Below, in pieces: positions 1 through 6,524 of a DNA stretch of 64,000 bases (position 1 is the first letter of the stretch; each line of letters starts with the position of its first letter). Position numbers and translations under genes: made by a program. The DNA comes from Chitinophaga sp. CF418 (GTDB taxonomy: Bacteria; Bacteroidota; Bacteroidia; Chitinophagales; Chitinophagaceae): positions 1 to 64,000 of the forward strand of contig NZ_FRCN01000022.1 of assembly GCF_900142925.1 (NCBI RefSeq). The letters are read 5' to 3'. The notes under the pieces are model-generated. The model searched no databases. It saw only the letters and a program-made list of their open reading frames with translations, and was not told the origin of the DNA.

Positions 1-2
1 GG

Positions 3-380
3 GAACAGCTGTTGAAGCAGGACCCGTCGAACGAAGACCTGAACGAACTAATAATCGCAGGAGTAATGACTCACGAGGCGTCTGGAATACTAAGGGAACG
101 TTTCGGCGCTCAAATGGTAGACGAGCATGCGCTGATAAAAGAAATTGCCAACACGGTTATCGCTCAACCTGGCTGCTTAAAAATGTCTGATTGGCATTGC
201 GGCACCTCGCATTGCCTTGCTGGATGGGCGACAATACTAAGTCCAATAGCCGGAGAAATAGAAAAGCGGTCAGACACAAAGACCGCAGGGTGTACGGTGT
301 TGCCTTCATATGCTCCACTGTTTTTTAGTGACGATGAAACGGTGCTGAAGAAAATGCAGGAAATAGTTAATCAGCAATAG
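3..380 (+). CDS. Phage hypothetical protein, 5' end cut by window edge
   Basis: The reading frame is open to the left edge, so the true start may lie outside; the first possible start inside is a TTG at 12. The product (at least 122 residues) has a compact Cys/His/Trp block, WHCGTSHCLAGWA, near residues 62-74. Similar Trp-Cys-Gly-Thr...Cys-Ala-Gly-Trp blocks recur in small phage proteins of unknown role. The paired Cys and His could bind metal, but that is inference. It ends with TAG and is followed by about 290 bases of structured non-coding DNA. I do not recognise a function. Confidence 0.6.
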   Translation, partial: EQLLKQDPSNEDLNELIIAGVMTHEASGILRERFGAQMVDEHALIKEIANTVIAQPGCLKMSDWHCGTSHCLAGWATILSPIAGEIEKRSDTKTAGCTVLPSYAPLFFSDDETVLKKMQEIVNQQ

Positions 381-410
381 CATTAAAAATATTGCGTATA
401 GAGGCTAATA

Positions 411-510
411 AAGCGCTTAACGCATGTCTGGTTATCTACCACCTCGGTAAGTATTAAATAAGCGTTTTGCTGGCCAGACAAACATGATTTAAGCGCCTCC
501 AGGTGGTAGC
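411..510 (+). ncRNA. Candidate pseudoknotted structured RNA
   Basis: An 8-bp outer stem (413-420 with 489-496) continues inward through 423-427/482-486 and 428-431/474-477. Inside the loop, TACCACCT (437-444) is exactly complementary to AGGTGGTA (501-508), which lies just outside the outer stem, giving an H-type pseudoknot. No good protein gene covers the stretch. A role such as translational control or a small RNA is inference; a folded remnant of an inverted repeat is the alternative. Confidence 0.4.
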
Positions 511-597
511 GACCGAAACGGCTAAAAGTTCTTACAGGCAGGATACCTTGATGGAGGTGCTTATGTTTTTTCATAACATGGAATTATTAACTACAGT

Positions 598-617
598 CCA
601 ACCTTCTTTAAGGTTGG
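598..617 (+). terminator. Short perfect hairpin (possible terminator)
   Basis: Two 8-base arms (598-605 and 610-617) are perfect inverted copies around a 4-base loop, lying about 50 bases before the next small gene. There is no clear T-tract after it, so it may act as a weak terminator or a regulatory hairpin. Confidence 0.4.
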
Positions 618-668
618 AATAACTAAGGAGTCATTTTTTCATTATAAAAACAAAAACAAACATTTCGC

Positions 669-812
669 ATGAACGAAAAAGCAACACAGGCGGCAGAAGC
701 GCCGCAGGAAGTTTCAACCGAAGCAGCAACAGTTACAGAACAGGTACCCACTGGTGAATCATCTGTAGCTCTGACAGGAGTTCCTGAAGGCGCAGAAGCC
801 CCCGCTGAGTAG
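669..812 (+). CDS. Small acidic phage protein (47 aa)
   Basis: The frame runs from ATG at 669 to TAG at 810-812 and gives 47 residues rich in Ala, Glu, Thr and Val, with no hydrophobic core or membrane segment, so the product is probably disordered. The upstream region is A-rich, as is usual for Bacteroidota translation starts, and AAGGAG at 624-629 is too far away to be its ribosome site. A strong hairpin follows 17 bases after the stop. Role unknown. Confidence 0.45.
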   Translation: MNEKATQAAEAPQEVSTEAATVTEQVPTGESSVALTGVPEGAEAPAE

Positions 813-829
813 AACGATACCTGGTTAGA

Positions 830-878
830 GACATGCAAGCAGGCCCTGGGTAAAAGGGACAGGGCCTGCTTGCATGTC
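830..878 (+). terminator. Perfect 19-bp stem hairpin
   Basis: Bases 830-848 and 860-878 form a perfect 19-bp stem with an 11-base loop. It sits just after the 47-residue gene and just before the next start, so it probably ends the upstream transcript, although no long T-run follows. Its length and perfection would also suit an RNase processing site. Confidence 0.6.
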
Positions 879-894
879 TAAAATCCTCATCCTT

Positions 895-1119
895 ATGAAT
901 TCAGAACAATTAAAATTGGTGTTGTTTGAAAGGGCTAATGTCCTTACCAGTTTGGTAGATACCGCCATTGAGGCGGTTAAAAAGAACTGGGTGACGAGGG
1001 ACGAGGTAATGAGGGATCTTCAGAATGAGAATGAAGGGGTAAAGAAGCTCCGTGCAGATTATATGAAGGCGCTCATGGAAGAACTCTCAACTATAAAAAA
1101 ACAGTCACGTGTACTGTAA
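895..1119 (+). CDS. Small phage hypothetical protein (74 aa)
   Basis: The protein is a charged, mostly helical 74-residue polypeptide with alternating Leu, Glu and Lys consistent with a short coiled coil. An ATG at 874 would add seven residues, but it lies within the right arm of the 830-878 hairpin, so the ATG at 895 is preferred. No membrane segment or known motif is seen. It is the last protein gene before the RNA-rich stretch. Function unknown. Confidence 0.5.
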   Translation: MNSEQLKLVLFERANVLTSLVDTAIEAVKKNWVTRDEVMRDLQNENEGVKKLRADYMKALMEELSTIKKQSRVL

Positions 1120-1230
1120 AAATAGCTACTGCATAGTAGGCAACAGGGGAGCGGCTCATAACCTTACTTCCCGACCAGAACGGGCGCCGTTACCACTAAG
1201 AAGGTCCAGCCAGGGAAAAGACGGCAACTT

Positions 1231-1377
1231 GGGCAGGCGGCGGTTATGGTAAACCGTATTGTGCTGCATGAAATCCGTAGCTACGTAGACTAAGCGATGT
1301 CTGAAATATAGACTACGTCAGTAAATGCAGGTGTGCCAATGTGAGTTGGTCGGCAGGTTCGAATCCTGCCCTGTCCA
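1231..1377 (+). tRNA. tRNA-like RNA with enlarged anticodon arm (possible intron)
   Basis: The ends fit a tRNA. The acceptor stem is 1231-1237 with 1370-1376 (one G-U pair) plus discriminator A1377. The D arm is 1240-1243/1254-1257 with a loop containing GG. The T arm is 1353-1357/1365-1369 with loop TTCGAAT. In place of a 17-base anticodon arm there are about 80-95 bases that fold into an extended arm: 1258-1261/1337-1340, 1264-1269/1325-1330, and an inner hairpin 1283-1292/1309-1318. CTGCA at 1264-1268 could supply a GCA (Cys) anticodon with U33, but no normal 5-bp stem follows. It could be an intron-containing tRNA, a degenerate tRNA, or a tmRNA-like structural RNA. Confidence 0.4.
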
Positions 1378-1380
1378 CCG

Positions 1381-1530
1381 TTTCCCGGGTCCATAAATGC
1401 GCTAATCCGGGCATTTGGATAGTTAAAGTGAAACTATCCCCGCTCCGAAGAGGGCAAAATTCGGTGATGTCAGGTAACATAGCCTGAGTCTGATATACTG
1501 CTATCCTTCAGGCGTGCATGCCGCCTGTTG
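1381..1530 (+). ncRNA. Hairpin-rich non-coding stretch between tRNA genes
   Basis: Several stable hairpins occur in succession: AAATGC/GCATTT (1396-1401/1411-1416), GGATAGTT/AACTATCC (1417-1424/1432-1439), CAGG/CCTG near 1470-1490, and a perfect 6-bp stem at 1509-1514/1522-1527 directly before the tRNA. No convincing open reading frame lies here. It may be leader or processing structure of a polycistronic tRNA transcript, or part of a larger structured RNA. Confidence 0.35.
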
Positions 1531-1534
1531 TTTT

Positions 1535-1608
1535 GATTCCGTAGCTCAGTTGGTTAGAGCAATACACCCATAATGTATGGGTCCTGGGTTCGAGTCCCAG
1601 CGGGATCA
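1535..1608 (+). tRNA. tRNA with CAU anticodon (Met or Ile2)
   Basis: A complete cloverleaf is visible. The acceptor is GATTCCG with CGGGATC (one G-U pair) and discriminator A. The D stem is GCTC/GAGC and the T stem CTGGG/CCCAG around loop TTCGAGT. The anticodon stem ATACA/TGTAT has the loop CCCATAA. The anticodon is CAU, so it reads AUG, or AUA if modified to lysidine. Position 33 is C instead of the nearly universal U, which could weaken function. The 3' CCA is not encoded. Confidence 0.85.
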
Positions 1609-1991
1609 CGATTTTGTTCCCGATTATGGAGCCAAGTAATGACGCATTGCGGTTTCGTCCCGCTTGAAGATGAACGGCCAGAACTAACAATGGGTGTAGT
1701 CTTATCGGGTAAGATGAACCCCTTAGCCGCAAAGTTCCGTTCGCGTTTGATGGGAAGAAAGGAAGCGGTAACCATCCGTAGTTGTTACGTCATCAACGCC
1801 GATCCAAGCATCTGGGTGTGTGGCCGGTAAACTGTCGGCTCGTGAGGAGCACACGTAAAAAATCGGGGGCAGTCCGATATCTGCAACGCGCTACAAAGGG
1901 GATCGCACAGTATGTAGTGGCTAAAGAATGCGACGTCTTGTTCCGCTGGTCGAAACGTAACGCGGTGACAGCCGGCAATAGACCGGCAAAT
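1609..1991 (+). ncRNA. 383-base spacer between two tRNAs, no protein gene supported
   Basis: Overlapping frames of 73-85 residues exist here on both strands, but they have unlikely composition and run into the neighbouring tRNA genes, so I reject them as proteins. A 5-bp hairpin with a 7-base loop (1971-1975/1983-1987) lies just before the second tRNA. ATCCGTAG (1784-1791) echoes a motif in the tRNA-like element (1273-1280). Large structured RNAs are known beside phage tRNAs, so a long non-coding RNA is possible, but I cannot fold it convincingly by eye. Confidence 0.3.
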
Positions 1992-2063
1992 AGCGGGATA
2001 GAGCAGAGGTAGCTCGCCGGGCTCATTACCCGGAGGTCGCAGGTTCGAATCCAGCTCCCGCTA
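1992..2063 (+). tRNA. Initiator-like tRNA-Met (CAU)
   Basis: A full cloverleaf is present: acceptor AGCGGGA/TCCCGCT, D stem GAGC/GCTC, anticodon stem CCGGG/CCCGG with loop CTCATTA, and T loop TTCGAAT. Three stacked G-C pairs at the base of the anticodon loop and the D-arm sequence resemble initiator tRNA. However, the first acceptor pair is A-U, not the usual initiator mismatch. The T stem has one A-A mismatch. CCA is not encoded. It is the second CAU tRNA within 530 bases. Confidence 0.85.
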
Positions 2064-2077
2064 CTAATTCATAACCT

Positions 2078-2221
2078 ATGTCATTTATCATTTATGCGCT
2101 GCTGTGTTTTTTCGCATCAATATTGTTGGGTAAGGCATTGCGTAAAAGAAGCATAGCAGCCATTAAAGCATTTAGAGATGCCCAAAACACTGCACCACGC
2201 GGCACAGCCAAACATCTTTGA
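2078..2221 (+). CDS. Small membrane peptide (47 aa)
   Basis: ATG at 2078 gives MSFIIYALLCFFASILLG followed by a basic segment (KALRKR), that is, one N-terminal transmembrane helix with a positively charged cytoplasmic tail. It ends with TGA at 2219-2221 and overlaps the next gene, which starts at 2178, in a different frame; overlapping genes are common in this phage. The role is unknown; single-pass small phage proteins of this kind are often called membrane or superinfection proteins without proof. Confidence 0.45.
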   Translation: MSFIIYALLCFFASILLGKALRKRSIAAIKAFRDAQNTAPRGTAKHL

Positions 2222-2510
2222 TCTTTTATCCAGCCGGATAGATCAGGACTTTGATAGCTACGATACCAGGCATCCAGAGGTATACAAGAGGTTTTGTGAC
2301 CTGGCCTTTGGATTGATAAAAAAGGGCCATAAACACTACAGTGCGGATGCGCTTCTGCATGTGATCCGCTATGAATCATCAGTGAGAAAGGAGCCGCTGG
2401 AGCTGTTTAAGATCAACAACAATTTTTCGAGCCGGTATGCCCGGAAGTTCCTGGCCGAATTTCCGGAACATAAGACTTTTTTTGAAACCAGGGTTCTACG
2501 CCCATTATAA
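2178..2510 (+). CDS. Conserved phage protein, unknown function (110 aa)
   Basis: A soluble 110-residue protein containing SADALLHVIRYESSVR and FKINNNFSSRYARKFL, features I recognise from small conserved proteins in many prophages, where it often lies among replication genes. No catalytic motif is seen. It overlaps the preceding small membrane ORF and is 8 bases from the clamp-like gene, so it belongs to the same early transcript. Function is not established. Confidence 0.7.
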   Translation: MPKTLHHAAQPNIFDLLSSRIDQDFDSYDTRHPEVYKRFCDLAFGLIKKGHKHYSADALLHVIRYESSVRKEPLELFKINNNFSSRYARKFLAEFPEHKTFFETRVLRPL

Positions 2511-2518
2511 CTACTGTT

Positions 2519-3610
2519 ATGATACTCATACCAACATCAGAAGTAAAGACCTTCCTAAAAAGATCCAGCAAAATAAAGCCATCCGTGCTTATACCTGTCC
2601 TGGAGAATATCAAGCTGCAGTGCGTTGGTGATAGCGCAACCATGACGAAGTCAAATATAAATGCATGGTGTATCCATGAAATAGAGGCTGATTTTAAAGA
2701 AAATCAAACTTTGTTGCTAAATGAAGCTTTTCTTTCGGCATTTGTTGCCGGAGCAACTGAGGAGTTAATCTCCATCAAAAAGGAAGGTGATAACGTCGTT
2801 CTGTCGTGTGGTAAGTGTAATGCGTCTTTTGCCTGGGAGGATCCGGATGTATACCCCACGCCGCCGGAGGCAAATAAAGACAACGGCTCTACTCCTATTC
2901 CAGCTGAAGTGCTTTACTCAATCAGATCTGCACTTTCTATACTTGACACTAAGATCGATAATAGCTACTGTCGGTGTTACGTCAGTTTTCTTAATGGAAA
3001 AACGGAGGTGTTTTCCACATTTTCCGGCCATGCGTTCTACCTTAAGCGCATTGACAGCCGGTTTCCCCGACTTGTTTTGTCTCCTGAAGATGGCAGTATA
3101 ATTACAATGTATGAGGAGGTTGTTCACTATCAGGCAAATAACTATGACTTCTTTGATTGTGGGAAAACCACATATGGTTTTATCCAGTCGACATACACAG
3201 CCCCTAATTACGCTCCCGCGTACAGGAACGTTGATAACAAATGCTTTTTTGAAGTCAACCGTACAGAAGTGGTTCAGTTTCTTGAATTGGTCTTAAAAAC
3301 AACTCCCGTGCTGTATCCGGGCGTAAGGATTTGCGATAATGGCCTCTTAGGAGTACTGTTTGAGCACTCTGATGAGCATTACCGAATTTCTTTAAAGAGA
3401 GAGGTTGATTCGACGAAGGATTACGTCGTTGAAGGTGCACACTTCGATGCCAGGCTGCTTCTGTTAGTCCTCAAAGCAATGGATAGTGACACCATCAGGA
3501 TATCGCCGGTCGGTAGTTCGTCAGTTTTCTGCGTCTGGACGCCAGGGAACGAGACTGTGCAATCACTTATCAAGACATATGCTCCTGCAACACCACTACA
3601 AAGCAAATAA
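2519..3610 (+). CDS. DnaN-like sliding clamp (beta clamp) of phage
   Basis: The 363-residue length matches the three-domain bacterial beta clamp. The N terminus (LKRSSKIKPSVLIPVLENIK) resembles the DnaN first-domain motif around PILENI, and the C terminus ends with the LIKTYAP-type motif where DnaN has a hydrophobic M-P pair. A clamp tethers polymerase to DNA and recruits clamp-binding partners. The middle is divergent, so the call rests on length and the two end motifs. The gene heads the replication module. No polymerase gene is nearby, so it probably works with the host polymerase or mimics the host clamp. Confidence 0.6.
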   Translation: MILIPTSEVKTFLKRSSKIKPSVLIPVLENIKLQCVGDSATMTKSNINAWCIHEIEADFKENQTLLLNEAFLSAFVAGATEELISIKKEGDNVVLSCGKCNASFAWEDPDVYPTPPEANKDNGSTPIPAEVLYSIRSALSILDTKIDNSYCRCYVSFLNGKTEVFSTFSGHAFYLKRIDSRFPRLVLSPEDGSIITMYEEVVHYQANNYDFFDCGKTTYGFIQSTYTAPNYAPAYRNVDNKCFFEVNRTEVVQFLELVLKTTPVLYPGVRICDNGLLGVLFEHSDEHYRISLKREVDSTKDYVVEGAHFDARLLLLVLKAMDSDTIRISPVGSSSVFCVWTPGNETVQSLIKTYAPATPLQSK

Positions 3611-3611
3611 C

Positions 3612-3986
3612 ATGGGAAAGAAAATGAATTCGAGTAACTCATTCGAAACGGCAGCCTCTCATCTTGTTGAAATTATATATGATTCACCAATGGATAAGGA
3701 CGAGCAGGACAAAGCTATTGGGTTAATTGACGACATGCGGTCGTCATTTTCAGCAGCAGTCGATGATAAAGACAACCTTATCTATTCCCTGCAGGAATCG
3801 GTAGATGGTCTTGAGGGTACCATTGAAGACGACTGTATTGAAATCAAAATAGACACAGGTATCGGTGCTATCGGTTATAAAGCTAATAATCTGCAAGACA
3901 AGCAGCTCATGGAGCTGTTGTCGGATCTGCTAAAGAAGAACGGCACTTATAAGGTATTGCGTGCTTTAGAATCTCTAAACATATAA
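3612..3986 (+). CDS. Phage hypothetical protein, acidic helical (124 aa)
   Basis: The chosen ATG at 3612 follows the clamp stop codon by one base; another start at 3624 is possible. The protein is acidic, with a predicted helical middle (DEQDKAIGLIDDM) and a C-terminal helix. No known motif. Its close packing with the clamp and initiator genes suggests a replication accessory role, but this is only context. Confidence 0.6.
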   Translation: MGKKMNSSNSFETAASHLVEIIYDSPMDKDEQDKAIGLIDDMRSSFSAAVDDKDNLIYSLQESVDGLEGTIEDDCIEIKIDTGIGAIGYKANNLQDKQLMELLSDLLKKNGTYKVLRALESLNI

Positions 3987-3988
3987 CA

Positions 3989-4405
3989 ATGAAGTTGCGT
4001 GAATTCGTGCCTACAAAAATTGAGAGGTCACCTCACCATGTTAAAGCATATATTCTTATCAATCTGAGGTATAGCTTAATACAGTTTTCTGGTGGTGCCG
4101 TGGACTTGATTGGGGTCAAACCCGATAGCCATGTATCTTTTCATCAGGATGAGGATGATCCTGAATCCTGGTACTTGGAGGTACTACCGGAAGGGAAAAC
4201 TGGTTTCCCTCTTCGACAGAAGCCTAAGCTGGGGGTGAGGGGCGTCTTGTTCGCCTGTAAATCGCTTGTAAAGCGCATTGCTGATGCCGTTGGAATGGAA
4301 GGCCATAAAGGGAAGATCCTTGTGGGTAAGGAGTCAGTGACTATTAATGGTAAGACATTATGGCCGCTGGTCACTGCCTCATTAAAGCCTAAACGCCTGG
4401 ATTAA
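3989..4405 (+). CDS. Phage hypothetical protein (138 aa)
   Basis: A basic 138-residue protein. The N-terminal half contains a beta-rich segment (VKAYILINLRYSLIQFSGGAVDLIGV), and a Lys-rich second half follows. It starts 3 bases after the previous stop, and its stop overlaps the next ATG (TAATG), so the pair is translationally coupled. No motif assigns a function. Confidence 0.65.
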   Translation: MKLREFVPTKIERSPHHVKAYILINLRYSLIQFSGGAVDLIGVKPDSHVSFHQDEDDPESWYLEVLPEGKTGFPLRQKPKLGVRGVLFACKSLVKRIADAVGMEGHKGKILVGKESVTINGKTLWPLVTASLKPKRLD

Positions 4406-4605
4406 TGGAACTGGTGCTCCTGGATGACATTACTAGCTCTTTTCGGGTCCTTTATGGCCGGAAAGGAGAGAAAGTAACTCTCATCAGTGATCACGGTGAT
4501 GTGCTGATCGTCCAGGGGCAAAATGGCCGGTTTCCGGTTCATATATCGCACACAGACAAACAGCAGGATCTTAACGGCAGGAAATACTCTAATGACCAGG
4601 TATGA
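4405..4605 (+). CDS. Small beta-rich phage protein (66 aa)
   Basis: The product has an SH3-like pattern of short strands (RVLYGRKGEKVTLISDHG, then VLIVQGQNGRFPVHISH). This suggests a small barrel that could bind nucleic acid or protein; that is inference from pattern only. It shares the TAATG overlap with the previous gene and overlaps the following initiator start by 4 bases, so it is part of the same operon. Confidence 0.6.
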   Translation: MELVLLDDITSSFRVLYGRKGEKVTLISDHGDVLIVQGQNGRFPVHISHTDKQQDLNGRKYSNDQV

Positions 4606-5516
4606 ACTACATCGAATTAATCAATCAATTTTGGCGACACAATGAGGAGCATTCATTTACTCCCAGCGAAGTAGCAGTGTATTTTTATTTGTTAAATACA
4701 GCGAACCGTCTGATGTGGAAGAATCCCTTTGGGCAGTCAAACGGATATATAACCAATGCGCTGGGCATATCCGAGCCAACATTGATAAGAGCGCGAAACA
4801 GTCTTAAGCAGTTCGGCCTTATTGATTTCAGAAGCGAGAAGGGTAGGAGACACCAGGTACAATACATACTTAAATACTTAAATAATTTAAGTATTTCCGT
4901 TAGTAATTACGTGGTAGGGGATAATAAAACCTTAAATAATTTAAGTATTTACGATAGTAATACCGTTAGTAATTCCGATAGTATTTCCGTTAGTATTTGT
5001 GATGAAAATAGTTTAGACAACTATAAACATAAACTAAACAAAACTAAACAAAACGATGAAGGAGGATCCGCCGCCGACATCGCCGGGAGTTCTGAAGAGG
5101 ATCAGGTCAGAAGGTTTTTAGCGACGAAAGAAGCGAATGCACCTCCCCCTTCTCCCGCGCCGCCCCCCTCCGTGACGCAGTTGTTTATGCCAGTGGAGGA
5201 CCTGAGAGAAAGGTGTATCCAGGACGCGGCGTTTTACGAGCCGTTGTGCATGCGATTACACTTGAGCATTGAATCGCTTAGCGGCTGGCTGGAAGCGTTT
5301 AACCGAGAATTGCTTTTCAAGAGCGAGAGCCGGAAGCTACCGAAGGACTATCGGAAACACTTTGCAGACTGGATAAAGTTCCGCGACGTGACTACGGATC
5401 CCGCAGAGTATTCACCCGTAAAAAAACAGGAAAATGGAAGTGGAAAAAAGAACATACAGAACCAACAGCCTACAGGAGTTGTTGTATCCGGCGCAAAAAC
5501 CTATGGAAAGCTGTGA
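4602..5516 (+). CDS. Phage replication initiator, winged-helix N-domain
   Basis: Residues 1-90 match the winged-helix domain of Bacteroidota phage and plasmid replication proteins: FTPSEVAVYFYLL, then WKNPF, then a recognition-helix region with GISEPTLIRARNSL and the wing FGLIDFRSEKGRR. Residues 92-145 are an Asn/Ser-rich linker encoded by the iteron repeats. Residues 200-275 resemble the C-terminal DnaD-like (DUF7833-type) domain. The protein likely binds the iterons within its own gene and recruits the helicase loader encoded directly downstream, as lambda O does with P. The 3' end overlaps the loader gene by 83 bases. Confidence 0.7.
   Translation: MNYIELINQFWRHNEEHSFTPSEVAVYFYLLNTANRLMWKNPFGQSNGYITNALGISEPTLIRARNSLKQFGLIDFRSEKGRRHQVQYILKYLNNLSISVSNYVVGDNKTLNNLSIYDSNTVSNSDSISVSICDENSLDNYKHKLNKTKQNDEGGSAADIAGSSEEDQVRRFLATKEANAPPPSPAPPPSVTQLFMPVEDLRERCIQDAAFYEPLCMRLHLSIESLSGWLEAFNRELLFKSESRKLPKDYRKHFADWIKFRDVTTDPAEYSPVKKQENGSGKKNIQNQQPTGVVVSGAKTYGKL
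4877..5060 (+). other. Candidate phage replication origin with iterons
   Basis: Inside the initiator gene there are two identical 20-base copies containing the palindrome CTTAAATAATTTAAG (4877-4896 and 4931-4950). Four tandem 12-bp iterons of type CCGTTAGTAATT follow (4951-4962, 4963-4974, 4975-4986, 4987-4998), with a fifth at 4897-4908. An AT-rich stretch comes next, with two tandem AAACTAAACA units at 5031-5050. Iterons beside an AT-rich tract within the initiator gene are the arrangement of lambda-type origins. The 12-base period keeps the reading frame open. Confidence 0.65.
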
Positions 5517-6264
5517 GCTTAGCGAGGATGAGAAGGCTGCAGCTATCGAAGAGGCAGCCCGGAAGAAGAGGGAGCTATTTAAGTACCAGCAGGATCAGGA
5601 CCGCCGGAAACGATGGGAGCAGGAGTTGCAGCGCCGGTGGGGACCTGAAGAGTTGCTGACATACGTCACCTGGAAGGCGGATCAACACGGAGAACCGCTG
5701 GTCATTGATGATCAGAACCACAGCGTCGTAAAGGCCCTGTGCTACTACTTCGCTGATGATCCCAGGTTCGAAGAATTTACCCTGCAGAAGTTCGGCGAGA
5801 AGCTTTACCTGCACAAAGGCATCATGCTATGTGGCGGCGTGGGCGTAGGAAAGACGTTCCTGATGAACATCTTTAGAGCCAATCAACGCAGATCCTTCCA
5901 GGTAATTTCCTGCCGGGATATCGCTGACATCTTTGCGAAAGAAGGACACGAGATATTGCATTATTACTCCGAACCTGCTAAAGTTCCCACACACGCCAGT
6001 ACGTTCTATCAGAACGCAATAGGTATGTGCTTCGATGATCTCGGAACAGAGGGTACGAAGCGGCACTATGGCGACCAAGTGAACGTCATGGCAGACGTGT
6101 TGCTGAATCGTTACGACAAAGCAGTGACGCCGTTCCATTATACACATGTGACGACGAACCTCAATGTAGACGAGATTGAGCAGTACTATGGCACACGCGT
6201 ACGCAGCCGCATGCGGGAGATGTTCAACATGATAACATTAGATGGGGAGGATAGGCGAAAATGA
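5434..6264 (+). CDS. DnaC-like helicase loader ATPase
   Basis: A 276-residue AAA+ protein. The Walker A motif GGVGVGKT is at residues 134-141, Walker B CFDDLG at 199-204, and a sensor-like VTTNLNVDEI and arginine-rich RVRSRMREMF follow near residues 245-262. Loaders of this type place the replicative helicase at the origin. The first ~75 residues are charged and helical, probably the helicase-binding part. The ATG at 5434 lies within the end of the initiator gene; a later ATG at 5503 is possible. No phage helicase is seen, so it may load the host DnaB. Confidence 0.75.
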   Translation: MEVEKRTYRTNSLQELLYPAQKPMESCELSEDEKAAAIEEAARKKRELFKYQQDQDRRKRWEQELQRRWGPEELLTYVTWKADQHGEPLVIDDQNHSVVKALCYYFADDPRFEEFTLQKFGEKLYLHKGIMLCGGVGVGKTFLMNIFRANQRRSFQVISCRDIADIFAKEGHEILHYYSEPAKVPTHASTFYQNAIGMCFDDLGTEGTKRHYGDQVNVMADVLLNRYDKAVTPFHYTHVTTNLNVDEIEQYYGTRVRSRMREMFNMITLDGEDRRK

Positions 6265-6524
6265 TAGTTTGGAAACATCACGTTTCAATAAATTTTGAAA
6301 CTGGGCGATGTCCTTGTCGTAATAATGGTGCCGGAAAGGGAGCTACTGTCTTTACTAATTATGATAAAATGTTAGAATATCTCAGAAGGGACGGAAGAAG
6401 ATGGCATGTGGCCAGGCTGCGTGTTAAGAAGGCGGAGCTGGAATATAATTTTGATTGTGATTATATGGCAACAATAAAAGTGGATAGATATAGCAGGGAA
6501 GGATTTAAACCTATTGAATTATGA
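6261..6524 (+). CDS. Phage hypothetical protein (87 aa)
   Basis: A small basic protein with two close cysteines (CPCRNNG) near residue 18 and a third later, followed by an Arg/Lys-rich segment (YLRRDGRRWHVARLRVKK). It overlaps both the loader gene and the methyltransferase gene by 4 bases, so it is translationally coupled. No recognised domain. Confidence 0.6.
   Translation: MIVWKHHVSINFETGRCPCRNNGAGKGATVFTNYDKMLEYLRRDGRRWHVARLRVKKAELEYNFDCDYMATIKVDRYSREGFKPIEL

Noticed and set aside
383..574. 63-residue minus-strand frame in the first intergenic region
   Set aside because: No ribosome site or homology, and it coincides with the structured inverted-repeat region.
623..838. 71-residue minus-strand frame
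   Set aside because: It is the shadow of the small acidic plus-strand gene, and its composition is biased by that gene.
1231..1377. tmRNA or full group I intron in the first tRNA-like element
   Set aside because: No tmRNA 5' end or tag frame is visible, and the insert is too short for P3-P8 of a group I intron.
1508..1775. Minus-strand frames over the CAU tRNA giving products with PLGLEPRTHT-like or PAGTRTQDP-like sequence
   Set aside because: These are the well-known false proteins produced by translating a tRNA gene backward; the tRNA explains the sequence.
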